From Glebionis coronaria (Eukaryota > Streptophyta > Magnoliopsida > Asterales > Asteraceae): DNA of 64,000 nt. Each line of letters opens with the position of its first letter. The stretch's first letter is position 1. The DNA lies in the NCBI GenBank assembly GCA_025667525.1, contig CM046878.1, positions 95,061,237-95,125,236 on the forward strand, in the 5' to 3' direction. This document shows positions 20,881-32,779 of the stretch, in pieces. Made by a program: the position numbers and the translations under genes. Under the pieces are notes generated by a model. The model searched no databases. It was not told where the DNA came from and worked only from the letters and a program-made list of their open reading frames with translations.

Positions 20881-21702
20881 TTAAGTATCGCTGTTCCCAT
20901 CTGACACAAAAGCCAAGTTAGACTTTGAATTAGTTGTTGTCTTTACTTCAGTGCCTTTCACATCCATCTCATATGCTCTAAGATTGTTGTAGAGATGATC
21001 AAACGGAATTGTTTCCAAATCATCTCTTGTGATGAAGTGCATGGCCATTGCTTTCCACTCTGGTGGAACACTTCTTAAGAATTTTAGATTGGCTTCTTCA
21101 TTAGGAATTACTTTTCCATAAACTGCTAACTGAATAAGCAACTTGCTGAACCTTCCATATCCACCATGTATCCTCTCTATACTGGTAATTGAGAAGTTAT
21201 CAAATTCTTGCTTAAGAACAATCTTCTTAATTTTCTTAGATTTTTCATTGCCTCCAAATCTAAGTTTTATAGCATCCCACATAGCTTTGGCATCTTTATA
21301 ATGATGAAAGCTTGGTAGAATGTCTTCAGAAAGAGCCATAGCCAAAGCGGTTCTGGCTTTTCTTTCTCTGATCTCTGCTTGTACCTCCTCAGCAGTCACA
21401 ACAGGTAGAACATAGCATGTATTGTCTGACAACCAGTGTAGCTTCTTTGGTGTATTTCCATTCTTGATAACTTTCCACACAGTGTGATCTGTGTTATTCA
21501 AGTAATGTTCCATCTGCATAGCCCATGTCTCATAATTGTCACCTTTGAGAACTGGGAGTTTAACAGCAGACATAGTATGAGAAGGTGTTGGTGTAGAGGT
21601 AGCTACATCATTCACGGCTTGAGCACCTTGTGCTGGTGCAGGATGCACTACTTGTGGTTGTCCATGTGGCATAACAAGATCAGGGTTCTGAACATCATCC
21701 AA
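20881..21702 (-). CDS. Copia gag N-terminal domain
   Basis: 273 residues from MDDVQNPDLVMPHGQ. Contains the Copia gag (UBN2-type) fold: LKGDNYETWAMQMEHYLNNT, AKAMWDAIKLRFGGNEKSKK, NLKFLRSVPPEWKAMAMHF, DDLETIPFDHLYNNLRAYE. Ends at a TAA after NSDT, after which the same frame continues for about 60 residues. The start ATG follows the primer site by about 90 bp, the expected position. Confidence 0.9.
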   Translation of the reverse strand: MDDVQNPDLVMPHGQPQVVHPAPAQGAQAVNDVATSTPTPSHTMSAVKLPVLKGDNYETWAMQMEHYLNNTDHTVWKVIKNGNTPKKLHWLSDNTCYVLPVVTAEEVQAEIRERKARTALAMALSEDILPSFHHYKDAKAMWDAIKLRFGGNEKSKKIKKIVLKQEFDNFSITSIERIHGGYGRFSKLLIQLAVYGKVIPNEEANLKFLRSVPPEWKAMAMHFITRDDLETIPFDHLYNNLRAYEMDVKGTEVKTTTNSKSNLAFVSDGNSDT

Positions 21703-21794
21703 GTGTGCATTATCACCATTTGGTTAAGATATTGATATTTGGTATGTGTGGAGTGTTTGGGGTCGTGTTCTTCTTTTTTAGAGTTTCTCAACAA

Positions 21795-21806
21795 GCTCTG
21801 ATACCA
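21795..21806 (-). promoter_or_regulatory. Primer binding site, initiator tRNA-Met, Copia
   Basis: Minus strand TGGTATCAGAGC two bases inside the LTR end GATCAACA. Confidence 0.9.
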
Positions 21807-21808
21807 CT

Positions 21809-22314
21809 TGTTGATCCCTTTGGTTGGATCTATATTCTGTTAAGAATTAGTATAATAGTTTGTAATCAAACTAAAACACTTTGAGCACTCTTACTAAAAC
21901 TAAATAAGTTATGCGGAATCTAACTTATAAAGCACAGAAGAACATAATTACTTTTAACTATTCGATTCTCTTATTAATCGACTTGAATGAGATACATGAA
22001 AGACATTGTACCTATGTTCCTTTTATAGAGTAAGGAACCCTAGAAACCTTAGAATATTCAATAAAGATAACTATATCACAGACGATATATTATCAATATT
22101 ATAACTATTTCGGTATATCACATAAGATATACTCTAACTATAACTATGACATATCTTATACAAAGATATATTCTTCCTAATCATCATAGCAGTACTTACT
22201 TTATAAGTAGCAGTACTTACTATGTACCGTGTTAACACTAATGGTACTTACATAACACTAACAGTACTTGGAATATACTAGCGGTACTTGACACTTAACA
22301 AATAATTCCCAACA
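21809..22314 (-). repeat. Copia 5' LTR
   Basis: 506 bp; on the minus strand TGTTGGGAATTATT... to ...GGGATCAACA, followed by the primer site. Contains five AGYRGTACTTR motifs at its upstream end, and a TATA box enclosed in an inverted repeat near 22016-22037 (TTCCTT...AAGGAA). Confidence 0.9.
22188..22290. repeat. AGYRGTACTTR array in Copia LTR
   Basis: Five copies at about 22188, 22208, 22240, 22260 and 22280; four of the intervals are 20 or 32 bp. The same motif recurs in the gag coding region. Confidence 0.8.
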
Positions 22315-22569
22315 TTTTTGGTCTAAAAGCATCTCTAATGCATATTATTTGTTTAAAACAATCTATTATATCTAAAGATTCAGTCCCATCATTGAATGGG
22401 CAGTAATTATGCTATATTGCTTTCACTGTTTTAAGATTCAATAACCTTCACACGAAACCTAATTAACTTAAGGATATACAAACGGTTTGTAGTTTCACAA
22501 ATCAATACTCCAGGATCATATGAAGAGTTTGTAGTGTCAAAAATCAATACTCCAGGATCATATGAAGAG
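22315..22569. other. Unassigned host of the Copia insertion, with 42 bp tandem duplication
   Basis: No coding signal. A 42 bp unit (ATCAATACTCCAGGATCATA core) is duplicated in tandem at 22485-22526 and 22527-22568 with a few differences. It may be part of the LTR that follows. Confidence 0.55.
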
Positions 22570-22991
22570 TTGCTGTGTAGGTCTACGATTTCTTATGATT
22601 GTTAATGTGTTGTAATGATCTAAAGGGAAGGAGGGAGATGAAGAACTAGAGAGAGAAAGATAGAGAGAGAAAGGAGAGAATGAGAGAAAGAAATATTGAT
22701 TCAGCGAAATGACAACCAACAACCCCTCCTAACATGCTAGGAGGAGGTATATATAGCCCACCCTACATGTGGGCTTTATGGGTTATATTGTTACATAGTT
22801 AGATCACGAGCCCATACTACGTATATATCGTTGGAGTGACCGATCCTTTCTAAATACGTAAAAACGTATTTCCAACAATTCCCCATAAGGGAGGTCACTC
22901 CAAGTTACAATGTCCTAAATAGTCTATAGCTCGTGATCTATGCTAACAATGATGTGACCGAGACTTTCTTTGGAAAAACGTATTTCCAACA
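22570..22991 (-). repeat. LTR (3', minus) of a non-autonomous Copia-like element; left boundary uncertain
   Basis: The right end ACGTATTTCCAACA is followed by a polypurine-type tract in minus sense (plus ATCTCCCCTTAAGGG), matching the 37359 element, whose LTR ends TTTCCAACA before ATCTTCCCCC. The TATA box TATATATAG (22748-22756) is read on the minus strand and is followed by the hairpin CCTCCT...AGGAGG. A second copy of the boundary (ACGTATTTCCAACA plus ATTCCCCATAAGGG) lies at 22864-22891. I could not fix the left end. Confidence 0.6.
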
Positions 22992-23961
22992 ATCTCCCCT
23001 TAAGGGAGGTCACCCATTTTACAAAATCTTAAACTTAACATACTATGCTTGAGTCTTCGATCTTTTTCTTGTGAATATGCTGATGAGATCTTTGACTTTA
23101 GTCTTGAGCATGTTTCCTTGTCTTGACTTCATGTTCCACATACTTATACTTGTGAAATTTGCCTCCTCGTGACTTCATGTTCCACATACTTATACTTTTA
23201 TACATTCTTAAAAGCTTTAGAGTTTGATACAGCGGAAGACTTGACTTTTAGGCTTTGTTGAATTTGTTGAAGTATTAAGTGCATACAGTATAAGCATGTG
23301 TTGATGACTTCTTCTGGATTTTACACCGCAATGCCACCTTCTTGTTACACTGCATAAGACAGTTAGCAACAAAACATATACACGGATGAAATGGCCTTAA
23401 AATTTTCATTCTAATTCGGTGGCATTTTACCTTCGGTCGGTGAAGACCGTTGGACGATATTAAATATCGTACTTGTGGCAGGTAGTTTCAATTAAGAACC
23501 TCCTTTACAAGATTTCGCGGGTAAACCTGTTCTCTTTATTCAACCGTCCAAAGTTGACTACAAACATAAAGAGTGAATCATTTGGATAATATTATCCGCA
23601 TGATTTGAATCCGTCAAATCCGATTCCTGGAACAAGTTTGATTCATTAAAGAATCGCACCATCGTTGCTTTCCAGTTGTCACGAGCTTGATTCATATAGA
23701 ATCTTGCAAGTTACCTACCAAGTGCTGTTTGATGTTAACACTAGAAGGATTTCCACTCATCACTGTGAACACTATAGAGTGTCACTCTGAGTGTTCTGGC
23801 AAGATCACTAAGATATTGCGTAGAGGCCTGGAACCTGTTTAAGTTCATTTAAGAATTAAACCACTGTTGCTTTCCAGTTATCACAAGATTGATTCATAAA
23901 GAATCGCACCAGTCACCTACCATGAGCTTTTTGATATTCGCTCAAGAAGGATTTCCATCTT
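22992..23961 (-). other. Interior of the non-coding LTR element, segment 1
   Basis: No ORF or protein similarity. Two diverged copies of a roughly 230 bp unit (GAATCGCACCA...GTTGCTTTCCAGTT...GAAGGATTTCCA) run from about 23640 and continue after gypsy-2 at 36229, which confirms that gypsy-2 split one continuous sequence. Includes the target duplication ATCTT at 23957-23961. Confidence 0.6.
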
Positions 23962-26900
23962 TGTGACAATCCGTCAATTTATGATTGATATTTTTATTCT
24001 CAATATTTAATTGAAAATATTATTTTAATGTTATATTATGAACTCACTTATTTTTGGGAAGTAATTTGGATTTACGTCTTGAAGTAGCATCGACTACGTC
24101 TAAACCGGAGGATTCAACGTTACGTGCTTACGTTTACATACACCGTTTTGGTGACAGTCCGACATTTCAGAAAATAAATTTATCCGTAAATATTATTTTG
24201 GGATTTTAAATTTGTGTTGGTTCATAAACTCACAAATTTACGAGAAGAGATTAGGACTTACGATTATAATTTAACGTCCTTTACGACTGAACCGAAAACC
24301 TTAGGATTACGTATTTACGTTTTCGAACTCCGTTTTTGATGAGACAATTTTTATTAGATTCGTTTTGTGCCGTTGATTCATAATTTATAAAAACGTTTTT
24401 CGTAAAACGACCCGAGGGCACGCAAATCGAGGAAACTAGAATCGAGGAATACCCGTAAATTAGTGGGATGAGACAAAAACAAGTTTTGTCTCACCCCACA
24501 CATGGGACAGCCCAAGCTAGGACATTACATCAAAGATGTGGCATCCATACACACTATTAGCTTACACTTGTGTGTTAGCTTACCACTTAAGCTTAGTTAC
24601 ATCAAAACCATTCACCACAAACTACTTCCTCATTCAACACATGCAAAACCACCCAAAATCCTCTCTTTCTCTCTATGATGCCGTCCCATCCTACACATAC
24701 ACACCCCATTTTGATCTTGATTTAACCATGAAATCCCATGTTGTTCATACACATGTTGAAGCCCTTTTGAAACCCTATTGACTGGTGGTGATTATAACAT
24801 CCAAGGAGGAGTTTCTATGGAGTCTTGGGGCTGATTTTCCACAAGGTGTTCATGAAGAATGGTGGTCTTGAAGATGGTCTTGGTTCTTCACAAGTTTCTC
24901 CATCAAAATCCATGTTTTGATCACAACCTACATCATCATGGTGGTATAAAGATTGTCTTCTCATCCTCTTGTTATTTTTGATTATGTAATCTTTTATTTC
25001 TTTTACTTATTTATATGTATATGATGATGAATGATGATTAAAAATATTGTGTGGATTTGGTGTTGATAAACATGCTTAAAAAGATGAAAAACTATAAGAA
25101 ACAAGACTAAAATCTTGTTTAAATTGTTGGCTGTATAAAACAGTAAAGAATCATATGATGAACTGATAAAAATGGCATAGATTAATGGATATACAATAAG
25201 TAATATGTCTTGTACACATGTGAGAATTGGCCATGCAATGGAATCATTAGGATGAGTGAGATATGATCAAAACAAGTTTAAAGTACAAATCTGAGTTTAC
25301 TGTTTTGGACGATTTTTAGAAAATACTTAGAGGTTGATTCAACAGTAGCTAGTAGAGTTAAATGGAGCACATATCATTTAGTTTATTTCATAAAAATTTG
25401 AGCTTCTATCTCCATATAGAACTCTAGATATGGCAGTTTTGGTGAACATAAAATAAAAATCAGATTTTGGAAATTAAATTATAATAGTATTATATAAGCA
25501 CTCAAATAAAATAGTATAAATTGTGAATTAAAACCCACTAACTTATATAATACATTTATATAAATATGTATAAGGATAAATAAATGGACATTTTATAAAA
25601 ATGGTAGTTTGATAAGTTTTATAAGTTATAAAACTATAAGCATGATTTTTACGACCTTTTCGGCTATTACCGTAAAATTAACGTTTTTGTTAAATAAAAC
25701 TTAGACGGTTGGACCCGTCTAATGTAAACTTTTATAAACTCATATACTGATATATAAGCATATATAACAAGTAAAAACCAATAAAACCCGAACTATATAA
25801 CATACGGACATTAACGGGCTAAGTTAACGTTATTGGACTAATAATACAACAAAATAGACTAAAACACTTATAAACTTATTTATTGGGCTTAACCCATTTG
25901 GGCCCAACATGTAAAGTATAAATACTGATAATGAAAGTATGATTGGACTAATGAATAGTATTGGGCTTATAATAGGCCCATTGAGCTTCAAAATGTAAAC
26001 AAGATTGAACTAGTATAACTAGTCTTGAAAATTTCCAACACATGACACTAAAATGAGTAAAAGAGAGTATGTAAACCCACTTGATCATCATATATATAAA
26101 ATCATCATATGTATACATAATTGTTATTTTTATAAAGTCATTGGATAAGAGTCTAAGACGAGTATTATTTTTCTAAGTTTCTATGATTGAAGCACGTACC
26201 GTACGTCCGAATTGCCGATAACCCCCCTTCCCATATCAACGTGAGTTCATAGCCTCGCACTCTTTTAAATGTTTTTATGAAATGTTTTATAAACCCGCGA
26301 GGGAGATAACATGTTAGTTTTTATAAAATAGGACACATTTGTCCCGATTGTTTGTTTATTGATTTGGACCCGAATGATTGTATGACCCGATTGTATGACC
26401 CGATAAATGATTAAATGACCTGATAGATGAATTTAAATGGATTATTAAAGTTAGGTTATGTCACTAAAAGTCCCATTAGCATGAATTATGAACTACCGGG
26501 ATTTGGTAGACGCTTATGCATATAATATTACTATTTGGGGACGATCACCCCAGTTCGCGCCTTGACGGTTGATCCCCGTCGTGCCACATTGATTGGTAAG
26601 CGAATTTATGTATGAGAAGGTTTCCATAGCGTGACCTTTGTGACGACACGCTAATTTAGATGGGCAAATTGAGTTTCGGGCTAGCTACCCGTTGTTTGGT
26701 TTAGTAAGGTAACAATGTCATGCGGCTTATAATAATCCAAATTAACGAAATACTACTAGACGCACCGAATTACGATGTATTGCCTGACTAGCAAACAGGG
26801 TCATACTATTGATATTATGTTCGTGTTTTGGTTTTATATAACCATGTTCATATAACGGTTTTTATTTAACTTTATACAATGTTATAAGACGTATTGTATG

Positions 26901-27397
26901 ATGCTTTTACGACATTGGCTCGTATAATGATTTTTAAGGCAAATGCCTATATTATGATTTTCGATAAGGATTTGTATAAAAATGACTTTGGCTATTTTAT
27001 GGCCTATTACAATGATTTGTACAAAATGATTTTTGGTAATAATTTTATACCAATGTTATATTGATGGATTTTATTAAACTCTATGAATTCACTCGGCGTT
27101 TTCGCTGACCTTTTCCTTTAACATGTTTTGTCTCAGGTACTTGAAGGTAATTCTCGGGAAGACGACAAGAATTCATGGCCCGCACTTAAACAATATTTTC
27201 CATTCAAATACTTTGTAAAACTTTGTATGAAATAATATGACTTGGGACCTATGTAAATTTGATATTTATGAATGGAAATGCTTTTATTATTAAACGACGC
27301 GATTTTTATGCGTTGTCTATGATGTGAGTAATGTGCTATCCCGTAACACCAACGAGTCTTCCGCTGTATTGAGTTGTATAAATTTGGGGGTGTTACA
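23962..27397 (+). repeat. gypsy-2 5' LTR
   Basis: Starts TGTGACAATCCG and ends GGGGGTGTTACA. Includes four or five ATGACC(C/T)GAT units in tandem near 26368-26430. Confidence 0.93.
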
Positions 27398-27412
27398 GTT
27401 TGGTATTAGAGC
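27398..27412 (+). promoter_or_regulatory. Primer binding site, gypsy-2 (tRNA-Met type, one mismatch)
   Basis: TGGTATTAGAGC at 27401-27412; differs from the usual TGGTATCAGAGC by one C to T change. Confidence 0.8.
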
Positions 27413-30400
27413 TCTCGTTATAGAGAACGAAAGATTTTTAAAACCAAGGTTTTGAATAAAACATTTCAAAATCTTTTAACTATAAACATTTTTCTAAAAA
27501 TGTCTAAAAATCTTTTGACTATAACGGTGCCGAAGAATTCCCGAGTTACCGACAAGGCCAGACTGAGAAGTGTTAATTTAATATATATATAACTTGGATT
27601 ATATATTATGTAATTTTATTACATGATTGTTTGATGATTATTTTGATATTTATACGAGGTATTTATACAACGTAGATTGTCACAAGGAACCCTAAATCCC
27701 CTAGTAAATTAATCAAAGCTATTCTCATAGGAATTCTAGCTATCCTAGATCTAAACCAAGTTGTGGATATTTATGATCCCAACAAATGGTTGATATTCGT
27801 AGAGACGTTAATATTAGTTGATTGTGATATTGAAAAAGAATTGGCGAGATTAAATCTGCTATCGATGTCATGACGATCTTTCCTTATAGAGTGGAGTTTT
27901 ACAAAACGTTACCACCTAGAAAGATGTCATCTGATTCGTTGTCATCCAATTCTTAAATTGAAATCGAAAGGGTGAATGTTGCACTTGAGGCTGTCATTGG
28001 AATCATTACCCAAAAGCCTCATGCCACTAGTACCTTTCCGAGAAGTCTAATTGAATGTGTGAGTCATCTCATGCTAGTGACTCATTTGATAACTATTGTA
28101 AGAGCTATAGGATTGGAATTAAGTGTTGATCATATCGAGCTTTTACTGCCCTTTTAAGATCTAAGAATAAGATTGAAAGTATTGGAATACGAAGTAGGAT
28201 ATTGCATTGAGTATAAGTTGGTTGAAACTTGAATGAAGTATAATTTAACTTGAATGGTATGAGATTGTTAAGAGGAAGTCGTTAAGTTTTGTGATTGAAT
28301 TATAAGGATTTAAGTGATTGTTGATTCGTGTTAAGTGTTGTTCCTAGGCCATTGTCCACTAACGAGGATGCCCAGTGTCCAAGAAATAAATTGAAGAAAT
28401 CTTCTTCTGAATTGAGACCGATGGATCTTTCGGGACATGTGGAACACCTAATGACTCTTGTAAGATTAGTATTCATTGTGGTATCTTTTAAAAATCCCTA
28501 ACTTAACTGAGATATCAGTTGGTAGGATGAGTTCTAAGAATTGTACGACATAGTGCCACGTAATGTGTTACGGTACAATTTTGACTTGTTTGTGATTAAT
28601 GAAAAAGACTACCTTTGATTGCTAAATCCTACATGTACCGATGTTATCTATCTTTTCTTGCTTCTTCCTAATGCTCGCATTAGTGATGCCACCATTGAAC
28701 AAGTACTCATCCTGAATTGAGTTACGTTGTGAATTATTCTTTTGAGTGCCATTGAGATCATGAACCTCATGATTATTTGGCTAAAGCTCATTTCCTATCA
28801 TATTATAGTTAGTTCTTGGTAAACAACTTTCCATCACTCTTTTGCAGATCAATCATTGTTTTTATAAGATAAAACAGTATCATTTGAGGAAATTGAATTT
28901 TCATCACTATAAGGATTATTCAAAGTGAGATTTATAAGTGATTGTTATCGAAATGAAGTTGTTTATAAAACATCTTGGAAAACTTAATTGTTTTCATAAC
29001 AAGGAAAATCTTTGTAAATTTATTTTGATTCTTATTTAAGAATTAAGCATGTAAATGTTTTTATTATAAACATGATGATAAAGTTTTGACGAGCTGAGTA
29101 TTGCATCGTTAATCTTGAAATTGTATATAGTTGCGCGCCTACATACAATTTGGAATGGACCATGCAAGGCTGATTAGTAGTCACCATAAAACCGATTAAT
29201 AAACACAACATTTTCTTTGAAGATTGTGAAAGATAAAATTTTATGAGATCTGCAAGAAGTGAAAATTAGGGACATAGTGTTAGGGACACCTACATATGTG
29301 CCTGTAGCATCTATTCTTCTGAGTCAATTTTACTCATCTGTGGAAATTGTCTTATTTGACGATTGAAAATTCTTTCTTGTCCAATTCTCTCGTAGTGAGA
29401 TTCTTAGGAAAAATATCTGATTACCGAGTGTTGATACCCGACTGGATGTATCGACGTTCCTATCATTTCTTTTGATTTGGTTTCATTTGAATGACCTGGG
29501 TAACGATCCGAGGAGCTTTCGAATGCGTACTCAAATTATGAAAACATGGGATATATTCATATTCATTAAATGTTTTTGTCTGTATCTGATTTGAAATTCT
29601 CTCGTGTAGATTATGCGTTAACCTTAATCTTTTAAGGTTAGTTATGTCTCCATATATCCTTGAATTTGTGAAGGATTATGAGTTATTATTAGTCTTTTGA
29701 GAAGTTCACATCTTATCGACGGCAATGAAACTAGAAAGTTGATAGTGCCAGTAGAATGGATTGATTGATTATGACATGACGACATTGTCTTAATTGATGG
29801 GAACTCTTGTAGAATTCCCCTAAATGATAAGATGTTGATTATCAAAAGTGATCTCAATAATTCTTGATGGATGACCATATCCTGTATTTAGACTTGAAAT
29901 TATACCATGAATGGTTGTGAATTAGTTATAGATATTGTAATCTAGAAGAACCTAATATGAATCTAATAAAAGATGTTTCTGTTATCTGAACTTTAGGAGG
30001 TATTTATTGGTGAATTACCTAGACTTTTGCCATTAAGGCAAGTTGAAATTGGTATTGATTATATTCCCGGTGCTGCACCTGTGGCTTGTGCACTGTACAA
30101 CAACACCACCTAAATTAAAAGAATTACCGTACAACTGAGAGAGTTGTCGGAGCAAGATTTTATTCTACCAAGCTCGTCATTATGAAGAGCTATGGTATTA
30201 TCATTCCTTATATATATAGATTATTGTGAACTGAGTAAAATGACAATCGAAAACGATATCCATAACTCGAAATAGAAGATTTGTTCGATCATTTATAAGG
30301 TTCTAGCGTATGTTCTAAAGATTTGATCCTTGGCATGGTTATCATCAACTTCGCATTTGCGAAAAAGATTATCTATTCCAATCACTACATCCAGAACTTG

Positions 30401-32761
30401 TAATGAACATTATGAGTTTCATGTGATGTCGCTTGGATTGACCAATGCACATGTAGTATTCATAAATTTGGTGAATCATGTGTGTAGGCTGTAATTTGAT
30501 AAATTCATGCTTGTGATCATTAAGGACCATTTGTTTGTTTATAAGAATAAGAATGAGTTAATAATTAATTATGCATTGTCCTGAATTGGTTGAACAATAA
30601 AAACATGTACCTTGAATAATTATCATGTGATTTAAGACTTAATCCTTTATATTAATTGACCGTGTGAATAATAGATAATGGAATATTTTGACTCCTTAAA
30701 AATTTAGAGCCCTTTTAAGACCTTGGGTTTTACCAAAAAGAAAATGGAAATATGTTTTGACAAATGTTTTAACAAAGGATTTTAAGGGATTATTCCCTTA
30801 TACACAAAACATTTAACTAAACTCCTGTTTAGGGGTAAATGTTTTTGCATACCTTAAAACAACCTAAAAGGGATTGAAGAAAACATTTAAACCATGACTT
30901 GAAATTTGAAGCGACAAATTTTGCTTTTCAACTAAGAAATTCTTTACCAAAGAATAAACAAAGGTTTTCAAACATTTACGGATCTTACTAATTATTTTCG
31001 ATAAATCAACAAAAATCTTGTTAATTAAATTCAAATTTATTTTGAACATTTTTATAATCGGTCGAACTAAGAAATTTAAACTTTTAACGTTTACGTTTCA
31101 TAAAAACTTAATATTTATTGTTAATTTACGTGTAATAATTATCGACGCTTTAAAACGCCAGATCAAGCAAACAGATAAAAAAAATATAGTTGAGATGGAA
31201 CTAAAACAGAGAAAATGTGAAGAAATAATTTTTGAATAAATACAGACATGATAACTATTCCATCTAGGAAAGTGAATGTAGATACTGACACATAGTATAG
31301 AAAGGATAAAGAACCAATTAGGACATGTTCCTTAATAATGAAGGTGCAAAATAAATTGCCGAACAATATAAAAATAAACGATGTTTGTAAAAAGGATAAT
31401 ATAGATAATAAAAAGGGGTTCGCGGCTAATGCGAACCATTAGAATTGAGAAGCCGATGACGTTAAATGTATAAAAGGCCACTTGTGGTTGCCTAAATATG
31501 GAGATTTTCAGATATAGTTATGTTGGAGTCTTGTAAGTATAAGTATTCTATTCTTGACACTTCTGATTTAATGTATCTTTGTCTGAAGAAGTTGTACTAA
31601 TGAAAAATTATGAAGGCAGACATCGCCTCATACATTAGTAAACGTCTAACTATTGCAAAGGTCATCATCTAAATTTGATTTGATTTAGTTTATCGTCGAC
31701 AGACTGACCAAATCTGCTAATATCATTCCTGTTAATGATAGATTCTTGATGAAGAAATTGACTCTTTTGTATTTAAAGGAGTTGTGTAAACATGGTGTGG
31801 CTGTATCGATCATCACTATCAAGATCCTCGCTTCGCATCGAATTTCTAGAGATTTGCTCAGAAGTCATTTAGAACGAATCTTGATGAGAGTGCTGTGTAC
31901 CACCCCAATCGAAGGGATGAGGTAAAGTAACGATACAAAATACTATAAGTGTTGTTTTATGCTTGAATGATTGACCTTTGGTAATAGACTGTAAAATCGT
32001 TTTCCTTTGGAAAGACTATCATTGATAATCATCGTATTAGGATCGAGATTGAACCTTATTAAGATTTATGTATTAGAGCATCTGTAAGCAAGAGCTGAGA
32101 TAACGACACCCGACATACACCCATTGTGAGTTGGACATGTCCTTTAGGTTTAAGGTTTCCTATGATGGCGAAACCAACCTTACAAAATACTCGACCCGCG
32201 AGACCTGAAATGATTATTGAAATTAGGATCTGATTATTGACTGCCGGTAGTGGGCAAGAGGTTATGTGAATATGAAATGTAGAGCTTGAAGTGCCAGATG
32301 GGTAGCGAAGTTATGCCAACAAATTTAACCATGGAAAAATGAATTGATGATCTAAAAGATCATGGGATATAAGTCCCCGTTGTATGGGACCATTGAGATG
32401 ATGTAAAAGATTGGTTTGAAAGGCATCTAAGCTGGATCTACCCTAGGACTTCAAGAGCTGCGTGAATTATGATTCGAATATCGAACTTGATGGAATATCT
32501 ATCAAGTGAAAATCTGATTGTTTCTTAGTAAAGTTTAGATCGGCGAAAAGTTGCATTCATCAGAAACCCGTGAACATCATGGATAGAGAAAGTAAGTCAA
32601 CATTAAGCCTGATCTTATTCCTGTAGTTATGTATGATGAAACTCGCGTATTGTAATGAATTGCACTTGTGAGAAAAGACCGAATGTGGAGGAAATACCCA
32701 CATGGCTTTAACTCTATAAGAAGCGAGTAGTAAGGTAAGATGATCTTTGAGGACAAAGATC
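27413..32761 (+). pseudogene. gypsy-2 gag-pol remnants
   Basis: No intact gene. Recognisable pieces include the RT start (VEIGIDYIPGAAPVACALY near 30043-30100), QLRELSEQDFILPSSS near 30133, DYCELSKMTIEND near 30223, and YEFHVMSLGLTNAHVVF near 30412. A late-integrase stretch lies near 32380-32480 (YGTIEM, then a Thr-Leu-Gly-Leu-Gln-Glu-Leu segment like the pol C-terminus). Dense stops and shifts separate them. Order and spacing fit a chromovirus pol. About 30540-31400 is too AT-rich and decayed for me to assign. Confidence 0.75.
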
Positions 32762-32779
32762 CTGTTTAGGGGTAAATGC
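32762..32779 (+). promoter_or_regulatory. Polypurine-like tract, gypsy-2
   Basis: CTGTTTAGGGGTAAATGC directly before the 3' LTR; short and impure but in the right place. Confidence 0.5.

Larger units (their letters stand above)
16156..22314 (-). mobile_element. Copia LTR retrotransposon, 3' part displaced by gypsy-1
   Basis: Minus-strand order is 5' LTR (21809-22314), tRNA-Met primer site, gag, protease, integrase, first part of RT. Integrase before RT defines Ty1/copia. RT stops at 16156 where gypsy-1 is inserted; the remainder should lie beyond gypsy-1, left of the window. Several nonsense codons and two frame changes make it inactive. Target duplication on the right would begin TTTTG at 22315. 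Confidence 0.92.

Noticed and set aside
27972..28157. Small open frame in the gypsy-2 interior as a gene
   Set aside because: It lies in the decayed gag region and has no start context or continuation.
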